Shown one piece after another: positions 24,873-39,390 of a stretch of 64,000 nt of DNA (position 1 is the first letter of the stretch; each line of letters begins with the position of its first letter). The stretch is taken from the NCBI GenBank assembly GCA_036785325.1, contig JAXIVH010000031.1:4397871-4461870 (forward strand), written 5' to 3'. Source of the DNA: Urophycis tenuis. Taxonomy: Eukaryota; Chordata; Actinopteri; Gadiformes; Phycidae. The notes beneath the pieces are model-generated. The model did no database searches. It had not been told where the DNA came from and saw only the letters and a program-made list of their open reading frames with translations. The translations under genes were made by a program, and so were the position numbers.

Positions 24873-26914
24873 TTTCAAACTCGAACTGAGCTTAGTGGAT
24901 TTAATTCCTCAGAAATGGTTTTAGGATTAGATGTTTTATACCCAATCAACACAAAGTCAGTGTTTCATTTTGCTAATTTCGCTGATCTAGTCTCTCTGGA
25001 GTCAGATAAAAAATGGATTAAGAGCGTCGTTCGTGACAGTCATTTCGCAGTAGACAACACTAGTCTCGGTTCAGAGGAACCAAAGAGAGAACAGACCCTC
25101 GTTGCTGACTGAGGGGAACCGAAGGGAGAACCGATCTGGACAGCCTCGACAGCTCCTCTCCATCTTCGACTTGTTTGCTCTCTGGCGTCACACACAAGCT
25201 TCTGTACACGTAGCACCGCGCTACGAGACGGCGGCCGGACGGAACACACAGCATCTCTCCCTCCAAGAAAACACTTTGAGATAGTTTATTTTCAGGTTTT
25301 CATTGAGCAAAACTAAAAGACAGGGTATATATCTATTTTTCCCCTGTATATTTGTTCATCTCCTTTAATCCATTTAAGTGTTAAGGTCCGTTGGTTTAAT
25401 CACTCCCGGTTAAACACGCCGAATAAATAAAGGTTCCTACTCAGAACGACGGTTCCTATAAATGGACGTACCGTTCAAGTCAGAATTAATGATTACATAA
25501 TAAAATCCAGTTTAAGTACTGAATGATTTATTCATCTTACGTGCAAGAAATACAACTAAGTATACTACCACTTATTGAAAGCATCAACCCCTGACCTATG
25601 GCCCAGACCAACCAGACATAAATTATCCAATAATACAATCTCAATATACCATATATTAATAGGATATTGAAACAAATATCAGCAGCTGTTGTTTAAACTG
25701 TGGTTTTTGAACACTGTTCTTTATGCCGCTTCTAACTATACATAGCTGATACTGAATACAGGATGTTAAAGAAAACGCTGTATATGGTGTAAAGCAAGTT
25801 AGGACAATATTGCTCCAACAATAACGGTTTGTAAAGGCCTCAAACTGGTGCAAGGCGAAGTCAGTGACCATGAAAGCAATGGTACTGTTGTTTAGACACT
25901 GCTGTCCATGTGCTTTTATCTAATGCTTGGTAAGTTTGTTTAGCAAATAACAATATATAGAAGGGTCAGGGTCAGGGTTTCATATATCCTGTATTTACTA
26001 AAGATACCAAGTCAAAATGAGCAGCCAGGGAAACATACTTCACACAGCCTCAAGGGTTCATTTTGGTCTGAACACATGGGCCAGATATAATTCACCCAAG
26101 GTTTAAGGCACAAGATAAAATAAATCACATCAAGACAGAAGAATAAACATGGTTAATTTGTTTTTATCCAGAAGTCTGCATACAGCACATTCACCATCCA
26201 CCACTAGATCTTTAACCCTGCGACTGACTAAAACATTACCAGTAGCAGACTCAAAAGATTCTGAAGACTCTTCAGCACCACACGTTTCATTAAGGGGTTG
26301 AGTGCTCTGGAGCAAGGCATTCAACCCCCGGCTTCTCCATCGGCTCACCCCAGGGTGACACTGGACTGGATACCTAACAATGTGGGCAACAACAAACCCT
26401 GACGTTGAAAAGAACTGAAGAACCGCTGCGGAGTGTGAATTCGACAGAAGGTTCCGTTGTACATGATGTCGGGCGGATCATTTTCACAGTCCCTTTCCCA
26501 CAGCATTCAGAATGTTCCTGCTTTAGATTATTTAGCAACAGCAGCGGGAGTCACGTTACAAAACGACCTGGATCCGACAGAACGTCCTCCGACCGTCAGC
26601 GAGCCGTGGGCAGAACAAAAGGTGCTGATCATCGTTGGCAGTGGTCAGCCTTGAACACGCCTTTCAGAGGGTCGACCGTGTGCGTAAGCCTCACCGCTGA
26701 CACATTGGATTCACTTGGTTAGTAGACTCACACAAAAAAACTAAAAAAAAAAAAAAAAGTGATGAGTAAATTAATCTAGACTAGTCTAGATTAATCCAAG
26801 AACCAAGGAGGAAAACCCCTAGACCCCAAGATAGACACCAAAATTCCAGGCCCACTAACCAAATGCTGACATAAAAAAACTATTTATCATCTGGTGGTCT
26901 TCCAGTGAGAGGAG
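24873..26914. other. b4galt7 upstream and intergenic DNA
   Basis: This holds the b4galt7 5' UTR and promoter (exact start not visible) and then intergenic DNA. Noted elements are a short direct duplication around 25070-25135 (GAACCAAAGAGAGAAC and GAACCGAAGGGAGAAC) and a perfect 26-bp palindrome at 26770-26795. No further gene is seen. Confidence 0.45.
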
Positions 26915-26920
26915 TTTATT
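26915..26920 (-). promoter_or_regulatory. Candidate tmed9 poly(A) signal
   Basis: Minus-strand AATAAA about 1.0 kb past the tmed9 stop codon. Plausible but unconfirmed. Confidence 0.35.
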
Positions 26921-27946
26921 CAATAAATGCAATTGGCACATGCAGTACAAGACAAACTCATTGGAAATAGTTTCAGGTGACAGCAGGACATGTTTTAATC
27001 GGATCCTGACTGCAGCATTCAAACAGTCCCACCGGAGTTGTCCAATTAATCAAATGAATAAATTAACGATAAAAAAGGTATAATTTCAGATTAGATAAAA
27101 TACCCATAGAAATTATGATCTGCATTTCCCCCCACCTTATGAACACATGGAAGTAATTGCGATGGCAACACCAGTAATATTGTTCTGAACTGTGACCAGG
27201 GAAAACCAGAAACAGTAGATGAGCAGTAAAAATCGCTCCCATGTTTGCGTCATAAACAGGAACACCAATTGCATTTGCTGAAGACTCCCACCTGACAGGA
27301 AGCTGCCCGGCTCCATGCTCCCCACCCGCAACATGGAGGATCTCTATTGGCCAGTAACACGACATGTAATCAACTACGACAAGAGTAGCAGAACAGGGAA
27401 ACAAATAACTGGAGAATGCATTCTAAATGGGTAGACGAGCCGTGTAGGTCAGTTGGCCTCCAATCCCACCTGTTGCAGGATTTGAGTTTGAGAGCGTAAA
27501 AAAGAACAACAGAAAGGAATGCGTAATGCACAAGGTGTAGTTTGAACCCGTGCAGAACAAAGATTACATTCTATGTGGAATTTAGATTGTCATGTGTCAT
27601 GCAGATTACCAAAATCCAAGATACCAGAGCATTTTTGGGGGTGGACTGGGGGGGGGGGGGGTGTCATATTAAAAAATTGTTGTGAAATAAATATAGAAAA
27701 GTAACCTTTACCCTGGTGGTGGAAAACACACTGAGGGACAATCCTCACAAGCAGGACGGTAATAAAACAAAAACAAGACCCTTCCCAAACTAAACCAAAC
27801 TAAACCGCGAAGATGGAACTGTCCGTGCGGTTGCCAACGTCTGACTCTTCTTCGTCTTCATCTCCATCTCCAGCACCCGCGTGTGTGTGTGTATGTTTGT
27901 TTATGTGTGTGTGTATGTGTGTGTGCATGGGGGGTGGGGGCGTCAT

Positions 27947-28308
27947 CTATACCAGCTTCTTGGCCTCAAAGAAGCTCTTGAGATGCCTCATTTGCCAGAA
28001 GCCTATGGCCACCAGGATGAGGGTCTGGACGATGGACCACCACAGAACCCTCTGGTTGGTGCTCTCGCTGGTCTGCCTGAAGCGCTCCTCTCGGTACTGG
28101 AACACAGAAACCATGTCAGCCCCCAGCTACGCCCACCGTCTCAATTTCCACTGCTGTCCCACATGGAGACTATGTTGTATTGCTCTTGTTGATTGATTGA
28201 CTATCACTGATTGGCTGATTGTCACATAAGTAGACTATGTTGTATATATTGCTCTCGTTGGTTGATTGACTGTCATTGATTGGCTGATTGTCACGTGTGT
28301 AGACTATG

Positions 28309-28354
<46 letters not shown>

Positions 28355-28682
28355 TGACCATAGGCTCTAAATTGACCATAGGTGTGTATGTGAGTGTGAA
28401 TGGTTGTTTGTCTATACATGTTAGCCCTGTGATAGGCTGGCGACCTGTCCAGGGTGTACCCCGCCTTTCGCCCGTTGCAGCTGGGATTGGCTCCAGCCCC
28501 CCCGCGACCCTCGTAGAGGATAAGCGGTCACGATAATGGATGGATGGATATATATATTTCCCTCATTGATTGATGGGCTATCATTGATTGGCTGATTGTC
28601 ACGTGTGTAGACTATGTTGTATATATTGCTCTCGTTGATTGACTGACTGTCATTGACTGGCTGATTGTCACGTGTGTAGACT

Positions 28683-28719
<37 letters not shown>

Positions 28720-31071
28720 CTCTCATTGATTGATTGGCTGTCATTGATTGGCTGATTGTCACATGTACAGACTATGTTGCATATATTGCTCTTGTTGTCT
28801 TATAAGAATCTTCTGTGTCGCGTGTTCATTCTCATTCATTCAGAAAGACAAGCCTTGTCTCATTCGAGTTAGCCAGTGAAGAAATAATGGAGTCTACTAC
28901 CAAAAAATAAAGTCTTATTGTCGCTCTAATCTGCAGTCCTGCACACGCACAGATAAAAGCTCAAGATAATAAATGTATAGATTTTGCTCAAACATTTCAT
29001 ATTCAAGACAACCCCCCCCCCCCTCCACCCCCACCCACGCCCCCATATACTGACCCTTTGGTAGTTCTGCTCCTTCTGGATCTGATCCACCTGCTCCACC
29101 AGCTGTCGGACGCGGAGCTGCAGTTCCGTCAGCTTGTCCTTGGCAGCGATCTCGGCGTAGTTGTTGGTGTGTTCTCCCACCTGGATGTCGAGATGAACCC
29201 GCTGTACACAGAACAAGGAGCGAGAGCCAATCACAGACCAGCTCGGGGGCGGGGCTTTAAAGGCAGAGCAGCCAGTCTGCTTGTCAAAAATCTATGACCC
29301 AAGTAAAGTTTTACCAAGTGTAAATATAGAATGATAATAGTTAAATGTCAGAACAACTCTTTTTTGTATGCATGTCATTCACAACGGAATAAATTTCTCT
29401 TTGAGCATAACACCATTTCTAGTAAATAATAAAATTGTTTGTTGATTTGTTTAATTGTTTCACATCAGAACTGGCTTAATAAACACAATCAACACAAAAA
29501 CTATGAAAGTGAAGCATCTTGCTTAAGGGTGACTCCGGCTGTAGACGGCGGACATCGGTGTTGGAACCCAGAGCCTTCCGGTACAGATCTGTCAACCACC
29601 GTGACGACCAGACAACTACCCTGTACGTACCAGCATGCCTCCTGCGAACAGGGCAAACTTAGACGAGTTGGAGTGCAGGCAGATCTGGTGTTCTCCAGGA
29701 GTGTGTGACGTGAAGGTGAAGCGCCCCTCGGAGCCGTACTGTCGAGACAGAATCACCTGGGACACACACATACACACACGTATTACCCTGGGGAAAGAGC
29801 TACTCACCAGGTGGGAAGCTGATCAGTCCATACAAGCCATTTCAGCATGCATCCCTACATCAGAGTGTCTGCTGACTCATGGATGGATTAGCCTCCCTAG
29901 TGGCCTGCACTTCCTGTTAGGATCTATAAATCACACCATGTAGGGTTTGGTATTGGCAAGGACCTCACAGCGTGATAGATGCCAATAGTAGTAGTAGTAA
30001 TACATGGTCTAAGAAACAATTTACATCACAATACATTACGATACATGGTAATACTCACTACATAGTTTACTGAAAATGTTAAAAAGAGCTGAAATTATAA
30101 CTTGCTTTGTACACAATGTACCATATTATCGCCATTTATTCCTACATGAGTCCCGGCGTTTGACGTAAACCACGTCGGATTTCGTTCAGTGATGACTCCA
30201 TCTTTGTTTTGACTTCCTACCAATCGTGACCCATGACCTCAACAGAAAAGAGCTCAACGCCATCTGGTGGACTGAAAAAGCCATTGATTTTATTATTCAA
30301 GTACCAAAAGTTTGAATTTGTATTTACAATAGAAGACAGGGGGGGAATGGTAAAAATGTATGTCATGGAATATGACAAGGTATACTTGGCATCTGTGTAT
30401 TGATACAACACTGTCACTTTAAGTATCACGATACTATGCTGTGTCGATCCCCCCCGGTCCTCCGTGATGACGCTGTAGGGTAGAAGCAATGGGATGCTAA
30501 CGTATCCCTGGATTGCCGGAAATCCCTTATCGACTCTGGGATTCGCACGATTCATGGAGTTTTCTGCATGTCCCTGATGACTGCTGGCCAAATGTTGGTC
30601 TTATAATGGACTGCTTCAGTGTGGCGTGGACTGCTGAGGAAGTACCTTCTCATCGGGGTCTTTGACCTCAACGAACATCCCCAGGCCCTGAGTGGCAGGC
30701 AAGTACTCCTCCTTCTGCTTGTCGTACAGCTGGGTTCTGTAGTTTCCTGCACACACAATATGTAGAGGTCAGGGACAGAGGAGACTGGGGGATGCTGCTG
30801 GTAACGTCATCGTGTCATAGGGTGCAGAAACACAACTTTGATCGTAACAAAGTTGTCATTGAGCAAACGCTTTCCTCCAAAGCAACCAGGACTACGTTTT
30901 TGGCGCTCATGGGTAATGCCATTGAGTTGTGAAGCTGGATATCACATAGGCCTATATTGTAGCACTTAAAGCAGTGTACTTATTTCGTACAATTTATGTA
31001 CTCGCATGATTCTTGGCTCATGGCTGTGTCTTCATTATTGAACGCACATATTGTATCCAAGTGACTTGCAT

Positions 31072-31135
<64 letters not shown>

Positions 31136-31547
31136 ACTTTGCATTTAATTAGCTGCTAAATAAATGTGAAGTTATTATATCCCTTTCTTTTCTGCCTCTC
31201 ACTCCTTAACACACAAGCTCATCTCCCATGTCTTCATTAGTATACCATTGCACGATGTAAATACTTCTTACCTTCAGTCGATCAAATCAAGAAGGCAATT
31301 AGGACTTATGTCAGATTCCTTCCACTTTTTCACCTCACTTTATTTCCCTTAGTGGGGGTATATTTGCCTAGTGCAGATCCAAATGAAAATGACTGGAACT
31401 TGGATGAATGACCCGAGCAGTCGTTCACATCAAGGGCAGCAGACTAGGTTACGGTGAGGCCAGGCAGTGAAAGAGTACTATAAATAGTGATATTCATGCT
31501 TTAATTCATTATTGATTAACCATCCATGTTGTTTTTGCTCCTTTATA

Positions 31548-31620
<73 letters not shown>

Positions 31621-32271
31621 TATATTGTTCTTATTGCACTCATCTATCCCCTGTACTGCTGGTCACTGTGAATTTCTCCTAAGGGGGATTAATAAAGGAA
31701 TATCTTATCTTATCTTATATATATAATGGAACAGGTCTGACTTTCGCGGGCCTATATCCACGTCACACTTTGACAGTCTGCTGTGTGTGTAATGTTCTTA
31801 CTCGTAACCTACTCCAGGAGTACATTCATGCTGCTCCAGAACCTACAACTCCTCCACTCACTACAGCCGGGTTGCAGCTCAACCCGGACATACTGGGGGG
31901 GACACTGGCCACTCTTCACATACGACACTGCTGAAACACCCCTCAAACAACGACCGACATAAAACTACTCAGGGGATTGTAATACATGCACACTAGCAAA
32001 AGGCCATCCAGAGCGATGGTATAACACCTTAATGGTATGTATTTAACCCTACTTTCCGGGCCATTGGCGAATAGTTGTTCAACCAGCTCAACGCAAGGCG
32101 TCATCCAACTTGTAATCACTCACCAATAATCATAGTTTCGTCGGGAATTTCCTCTATAAAGCATTTCTTCTCGGTCTCTCCTATGTGGAAGTACAGGGAG
32201 GAGACGGCGCTGTAGTATACATTTAAAAGTAAAACTGAAAACACACACGACTTCATCTTAATGGCCGCCAT
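27947..32271 (-). CDS. tmed9: p24 family cargo receptor TMED9
   Basis: Alpha-class p24 protein of the early secretory pathway, a type I membrane protein that cycles between ER and Golgi in COPI/COPII vesicles. Exons in transcript order are 32271-32124, 30746-30646, 29756-29631, 29201-29055 and 28096-27947, giving 223 residues. A signal peptide of about 25 residues ends before LYFHIGETEKKCF. The GOLD domain follows, with its cysteine pair in EKKCF and HQICLHSN, then a coiled coil (about 135-175) and one transmembrane segment. The tail FFEAKKLV keeps both the phenylalanine pair and the KKxx COPI retrieval signal. I chose the ATG in the context CAAGATGGCGG; an upstream ATG at 32325 and a downstream one at 32256 are possible. 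In human TMED9 and B4GALT7 are also close neighbours on 5q35. Confidence 0.96.
28170..28800. repeat. ~70-bp tandem repeat with (AT)n, tmed9 intron 4
   Basis: Five or six copies of a unit containing GACTATGTTGTATATATTGC and TGATTGGCTGATTGTCAC, separated by (AT)n stretches. The array is interrupted at about 28350-28547 by an L2-like LINE tail. Confidence 0.85.
28350..28547 (+). mobile_element. LINE (L2-like) 3' tail fragment
   Basis: Contains CTGGCGACCTGTCCAGGGTG, CCCCGCCTTTCGCCC, GCTGGGATTGGCTCCAGCCC and a terminal (ATGG)n. This is the common 3' end of a fish non-LTR retrotransposon or of SINEs that share its tail. No coding region is present. It sits inside an (AT)n-containing tandem array. 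Confidence 0.7.
31076..31131. repeat. (AT)n microsatellite
   Basis: An AT tract in tmed9 intron 1. Confidence 0.9.
31548..31722 (+). mobile_element. (AT)n tract and LINE 3' tail
   Basis: An (AT)n tract of about 70 bp is followed by CACTGTGAATTTCTCCTAAG, GGGGATTAATAAAGGAATAT and a (CTTAT)n-like end. This is the familiar terminal form of a fish non-LTR element. A similar tail occurs at 56215-56290. Confidence 0.6.
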
Positions 32272-32580
32272 CTTGCTGTGCCGGGAGAGGTCTAGTCTGA
32301 GTCTGCGCGGAGAGATCAGTGCCACGTAACCCCAAAGGTAACCCCATCGCTGTAACGTTGTCCAATCAGAGCTTGCCTACGGCTTGTGGGTAATGTAGTT
32401 AATATCTTTCAACATTGAAGAGGTACATTTTAGCTCTTGCCAGGGTAACATGGATAATATATAAAACTATAATAAATTATTAATGAAGATCATTGTCATT
32501 CTCAGATAGCATACATGAAATAAAAAAAATATATATACACATAGATATTTTGTGGAATTTTTGAATAACAAGAGGTCAAT

Positions 32581-32586
32581 TTTATT
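32581..32586 (-). promoter_or_regulatory. Candidate poly(A) signal of the second p24 gene
   Basis: Minus-strand AATAAA about 460 bp past the stop codon at 33047 and about 310 bp before the tmed9 start codon at 32271. Confidence 0.4.
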
Positions 32587-32730
32587 CATTGCAATCGGAC
32601 ATAAGATACACTAGAAGAGGCACACTTCGGGAGAATTAATTCTTTGGGTTTGACGTTGATGAAAATATCAGGCTTCACAAACGTCTCTGACTCCTCGGCT
32701 TCAGTTAAGCTTAAACCTATAACCACACAC

Positions 32731-32733
32731 GCG

Positions 32734-32804
<71 letters not shown>
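32731..32804. repeat. (CA)n microsatellite
   Basis: A CA tract of about 74 bp between tmed9 and the second p24 gene, probably beyond or within the latter's 3' UTR. Confidence 0.95.
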
Positions 32805-32806
<2 letters not shown>

Positions 32807-33046
32807 CAATGATCAAAACAAGAATCACCTCAACCAAATATGTATCATAACAGTATCATTGGTCAGTGATAGACATTAATTAAGATTAACAATCGGTTCA
32901 AACTGTATGCTACATTCAGAATAGTTAACTTTTTTTGATGTATGATATATACCATTATGTTGGCTGGAAGGAAGGCAAATTAGTCCCTAAAAAACGTCCA
33001 AAAGGCTACACACACTGTTAAAAACAAGGCTGGAAAGCTCAGGGTA

Positions 33047-34419
33047 CTACTTGCTTTTGAATTCTCTGTTCTTCCAGAAGGTGAGGGCCACTACACCAAT
33101 GAGGGTGAAGAGGATGGAGTACGACACTCTGTTGATGGTGCTCTCACTGGTCTGACGGAACTGCTCCTCTCGGTACTGAAAACACAGGGATGTGATGGAG
33201 GACTTGTGATGGAGGAGAGACAGACTCTGATAACTGATGGAAGGAAGAACTTAAACTGAGACACCTGGCTGCACACATGCACTCAAGCAGTGATGTTAAC
33301 CACACAAAGACTTAAGGCTTTCTAACCAGATACCTTCAAGTAAAGAGCAGCATACAGCTAATGAATGTGTGTGAAGTATGCAAATCACTTTCAAAATTAG
33401 GGTAAAATATCAAAATAAATTAAATTATTAATTTATTTTGATAATCATTGGAATGCAATATCTTCACCTTCTGACAAATGTACTTATTGTAAGTTGCTTG
33501 GGATAAAAGCGTCTGCTAAATGCCCTAAATGTAGAAGTAATATGCCCACACCAAAACATGAACTTGGCTGTGACAATACTTGGATGTGGATAGAGTGGAT
33601 GGCAGGAGGATCACAATGTAGAGAGTGTTCGGCCTCGACACAAGAGGAGCCAGAAAACCTGCATAGTAAACTGACAGGAATGACGGGCCACTGGTTATCA
33701 CGTTGTGAGAACGTCCGTCACGTTCAATACTGTGAACTACAGAGGGGCCAAGTGTGCCACAGAGAGAAGAATTTAATCATTTGAAAATTGTAATTGGTCT
33801 CATTGTGATACTTGCCATTCACTCTAGCTCGAGAGTTTGTCTTCACATAAGAGATGTGGTTACGTCATATTTGAGTCACTGACCTTTTGGTAGTTATTTT
33901 GCTGCTGTATATAGATCATCTGCTCCATTATCATTTGGAGCCTGTGCTGCAGATCCTCCAGCTTGTCATTGAGAGACATCTTCTGCCCCACCTGGATGTC
34001 TAGATGCACCCGCTGGGAACACAGTACAAGATCAGTAACATAAGGGGGTGGGGGCTGGGAAATACAATAACCAGGCTACAAGAACCCACTAAAGCTTTGT
34101 AAAAATAAATACGGAAAAAAAATAGTCATTAGAAAATCTCTGAATACAATTCAAAACAGTTATGCGTTAGAAACACTCTACACAACATTGATGAAGGCTT
34201 TATCACAAATGAAAACTAAAGTATTTAAACATGTTATTTAGAAAAACTGAATCATGTTATGATAAAGTTGTTGTTGTTCATCTAACCAGCGTGGCTTCAG
34301 AGGAGAGGGCAAATGAGGAGGAGTTGGAGTGGAGACAGATGTGGTATTGTCCAGAAGTGTGAGAAATGAAGCTGAAGCTACCCTCAGAGCCATACTGATC
34401 AGACAGAATCACCTGGGGG

Positions 34420-34491
<72 letters not shown>

Positions 34492-34678
34492 TTGCATATA
34501 TGTTAGATTTTATGTTTTGTGTGTGTGCATATTGTTGTTTTATAATCTCTTTTTCATAATGTAAAGTACAGTACTTCTGCTGCAAATGTGACATCATTTT
34601 ATTTCCATCTCATGATAAATCATACACATTATTTTCCAATAACTTGAAAGTAATCCAAATCAAAACTGTAAAACCAAA

Positions 34679-34756
<78 letters not shown>

Positions 34757-35957
34757 CTTCTCATCGGGGTCTTTGACCTGCACAAGCATCCCCGGGCTCT
34801 GGGGAGCAGGCAGCTGCCCATCGTACAACTCCGCTGTGTACTTCCCTGCAACAGTAACGAACTAATGTTAACTCATGTTCAGCCACCGTTGTATTACTGC
34901 GCGACCACTACATGCACAATACTCCAAAAGTTACACAAAGCTGGTAATACAAAGACTATTTTTTAAAGTTGCAATGCGGAACTCTTCATGCGCAATTACG
35001 CATGGGGCAAGCGAGAGCGGTTGAGACTCAACCACTCTGTTAAGACGGAGGCCTACGATCTTTTGTTTTTGTCCCGCCCACTTGAAATCGAACCGTGATT
35101 GGTCAATTTGCCCATCACTCCCCAAACCAAAACACAGTTTGGCCTTCTGCGGGATTCGTGAAGTCCTAACCAATTAATGAGCCAGCTAACCGGGCCCAGA
35201 GAGATGGCCTTGATAGAGAGGGACTATTCTGATTGATTAACATATTTTCAGGAAGGTAACCATTTCATTGCTGATGTGAACTTGACAGTAAACTTAACTT
35301 TAGAACATAGATGAGAGAAAATGTATTAAATGTATTGTATTAAATAATATATAAATTAAAATATATATATTATTTTTTATTTAATATGTTAATATTTTAG
35401 GCCTTCTGTGAAGGCGTAGAAGGCCCTGAAGGTTCCCCAATGTGTTACAGCGTTATGCAACTTCAACGTAGGCCAAATCGACCACAAAAAAAAACTATTC
35501 CCGATTAGTGTTAACTGTTTTTTTTTTTCAATAAAGGGAGTGTGAGACCTTTAGAGGAACAACTCAACTACGATGGGTGCTTGTAGGTTACTGTGAACTC
35601 CATAATGTTCTCCATGGTGAGCCGGTGGACTGCCACTGTCTGTCAATCGACAGACTAGTCTACGCGACTGTCACAAAATAAGTACTACACACAAAGGCAT
35701 GAGGCAATTTAATGCAATTTCAGGGCCACATTTGACATATACTTTGCTAAGCACGTTTTGCATCGTCAATCCAACCCATATATAAATAATACAGAAAATG
35801 TATATCGTGCGATATGCTCACCGACTACTTTAATTTCCTCAGCAATTTCTTTTAGAAAACATTTCGTCTCTGTGTCGCCCATGTACAAGTACAAGCAGGA
35901 GACAACACCGCAACAGGCATTTACAATGAAGAGGAGAAGCAGTGCACTCAACTGCAT
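33047..35957 (-). CDS. Diverged alpha-class p24 protein (TMED4/9/11-like)
   Basis: A second p24 cargo-receptor gene directly upstream of tmed9 on the same strand. Exons in transcript order are 35957-35822, 34845-34757, 34412-34287, 34012-33884 and 33175-33047, giving 202 residues with the same intron phases as tmed9. It has a signal peptide (about 1-21), a GOLD domain with cysteines in ETKCFL and YHICLHSN, a coiled coil, and a C-terminal transmembrane helix. It departs from the family in three ways: six residues are missing after RVHLDIQVG, the Trp pair before the membrane segment is lost, and the tail ends EFKSK, so the KKxx retrieval motif is absent. It is probably an old tandem duplicate, possibly tmed11. 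Intron 2 is bounded by complementary dinucleotide tracts. Confidence 0.9.
33481..33534 (+). repeat. Teleost SINE 3' core fragment
   Basis: Contains GTAAGTTGCTTGGGATAAAA, then GCGTCTGCTAAATGCCC, the plus-strand form of the block seen at 6987-7042, in intron 4 of the second p24 gene. Confidence 0.7.
34420..34489. repeat. (AC)n tract next to the exon 3 acceptor
   Basis: A 70-bp uninterrupted AC run on the plus strand, read as (GU)n in the p24 transcript. Only seven bases separate it from the exon 3 acceptor. Confidence 0.97.
34681..34754. repeat. (GT)n tract flush with the exon 2 donor
   Basis: A 74-bp uninterrupted GT run on the plus strand, read as (AC)n in the p24 transcript. It starts within the donor itself (GTACACAC). 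Confidence 0.97.
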
Positions 35958-36386
35958 TTTACTGGTGGCAGAACGGCTTCATGGTAAACGTGCATTTATT
36001 TCCTTGTTTCGGTTTTATCGCCACCGTATCATGTTACACACGCGTTGGTTATGGACTATGTAGTTCTATCTATGTAGTTCTACTGTACGCTCTTCTTCCA
36101 GTCGTAGGCTGCACTTGTAGTGATTTGAAAAATACTTGAATAAATATAGCCTACATTTAAATATTTTCTATTGACCCACTGTTGATGGTAGGTCTATTAT
36201 TTAAACAGACTTAATACAACCGGAGAACAAATTTCACAATGCCTGTAGATAGCCTGTAAATAGATATAAAAAACCACACAAAACAGTATTTATATTTATT
36301 TCCAACTGTGAAAAAGCTAAAAATGTATTTATAATTAAAAAATAGGCCAATTGATCATATATATACACACCAATATAAAAATATAT

Positions 36387-36392
36387 TTTATT
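36387..36392 (-). promoter_or_regulatory. Candidate tmem216-like poly(A) signal
   Basis: Minus-strand AATAAA about 95 bp past the predicted TAA at 36488, and about 430 bp upstream of the next gene's start codon. Confidence 0.5.
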
Positions 36393-36487
36393 TAGCAAAA
36401 TCAGGGTCACTTTCTGTGCATCTGGGTTGAATGGAAGGGCTCACAAGAGAAATCCGGTGGAATCCCTTCTTTGCATTTGATGTGGTT

Positions 36488-38453
<1,966 letters not shown>

Positions 38454-39119
38454 CTGGATCTAGTTAAGGGATAACAATAACAACGGTGCAGAAGAATGCA
38501 GACCTATAATGGCCTGCAGCAGATCGTCTAGGGTGAGGGTGTCTGAATCCTAGCCGAAAGGGTTCAGGGTTCAAGCCACATTGTCTTCTTGTACACATCC
38601 TTGTGAAAGATGCCCTAACTCCTAAACCTGCTCCATTTATCCATTTATCAAACAATAAAATTAAAGTTATTGCCTGATAAAATCGTAAATTGAAAATAGA
38701 ATATGTGAAATTAAAGGTGGCTTGAAGTGTGTCCATTACTTCTGCAAGTTTTATTTATTGTAGGGTAGGGGCAGTAGCAGCAACAACCAGAACAGTGTAA
38801 TCAAATAAAATGTCAGAGATAACCCAGACAGGAGATCAACCACCTAATTATACAATCTTGAAATCATCTCCGAACAGGCCCAGACTTGCTTCAAGTGGAC
38901 ATGATCAGACAGTGGAGTATTTCATGGAACTGTTAAATACAAACACACAAAGTCTGAGCACTGTTGCGTTTTGCATTGAAGGATACGATTGGTCTCCCTG
39001 AAATAAAGGAAAAAGTAAACGTGATCAAGTTCTTATTCAAAGCATGCTTCTATGACAGTTCGTGGTGGGGTAAAGGTGAAGTCCAAATCAAGTCATTAAG
39101 TACTTGTATGTTAGATACT

Positions 39120-39390
39120 CACCGGACGCCATCTCTGATTACCATAGAAACGACTCGGAGGGAAGTGACGACACAAGGCTTCGACCGCGGGACGCAACGC
39201 AGTGGTGCCACCCACAGGCTCAATGCAGCATAGCAGTTTGGTGCCAAGCTCCACAAGGAGGGACACTGTAGTTGCTTCTTCTCCCATGCGCTTCCAAACG
39301 CTTCACTTATAGAATATAGAGCGACTTTTGCATTGACAACTGAAGAAAATGGAATGCAGTCATGTGTTGCGGCGGTGAGTTTGCGCATCG
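39120..39390. promoter_or_regulatory. Possible bidirectional promoter
   Basis: The region lies between the minus-strand tmem216-like gene and the plus-strand matrin-3-like gene. A minus-strand ATG with donor is at 39132. A plus-strand exon-like segment ending GTTGCGGCG with donor GTGAGT is at 39350-39375, and could be a 5' noncoding exon spliced to an acceptor just upstream of 40175. The ATG in it would be followed quickly by a stop after splicing. This is inference from signals only. Confidence 0.35.
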
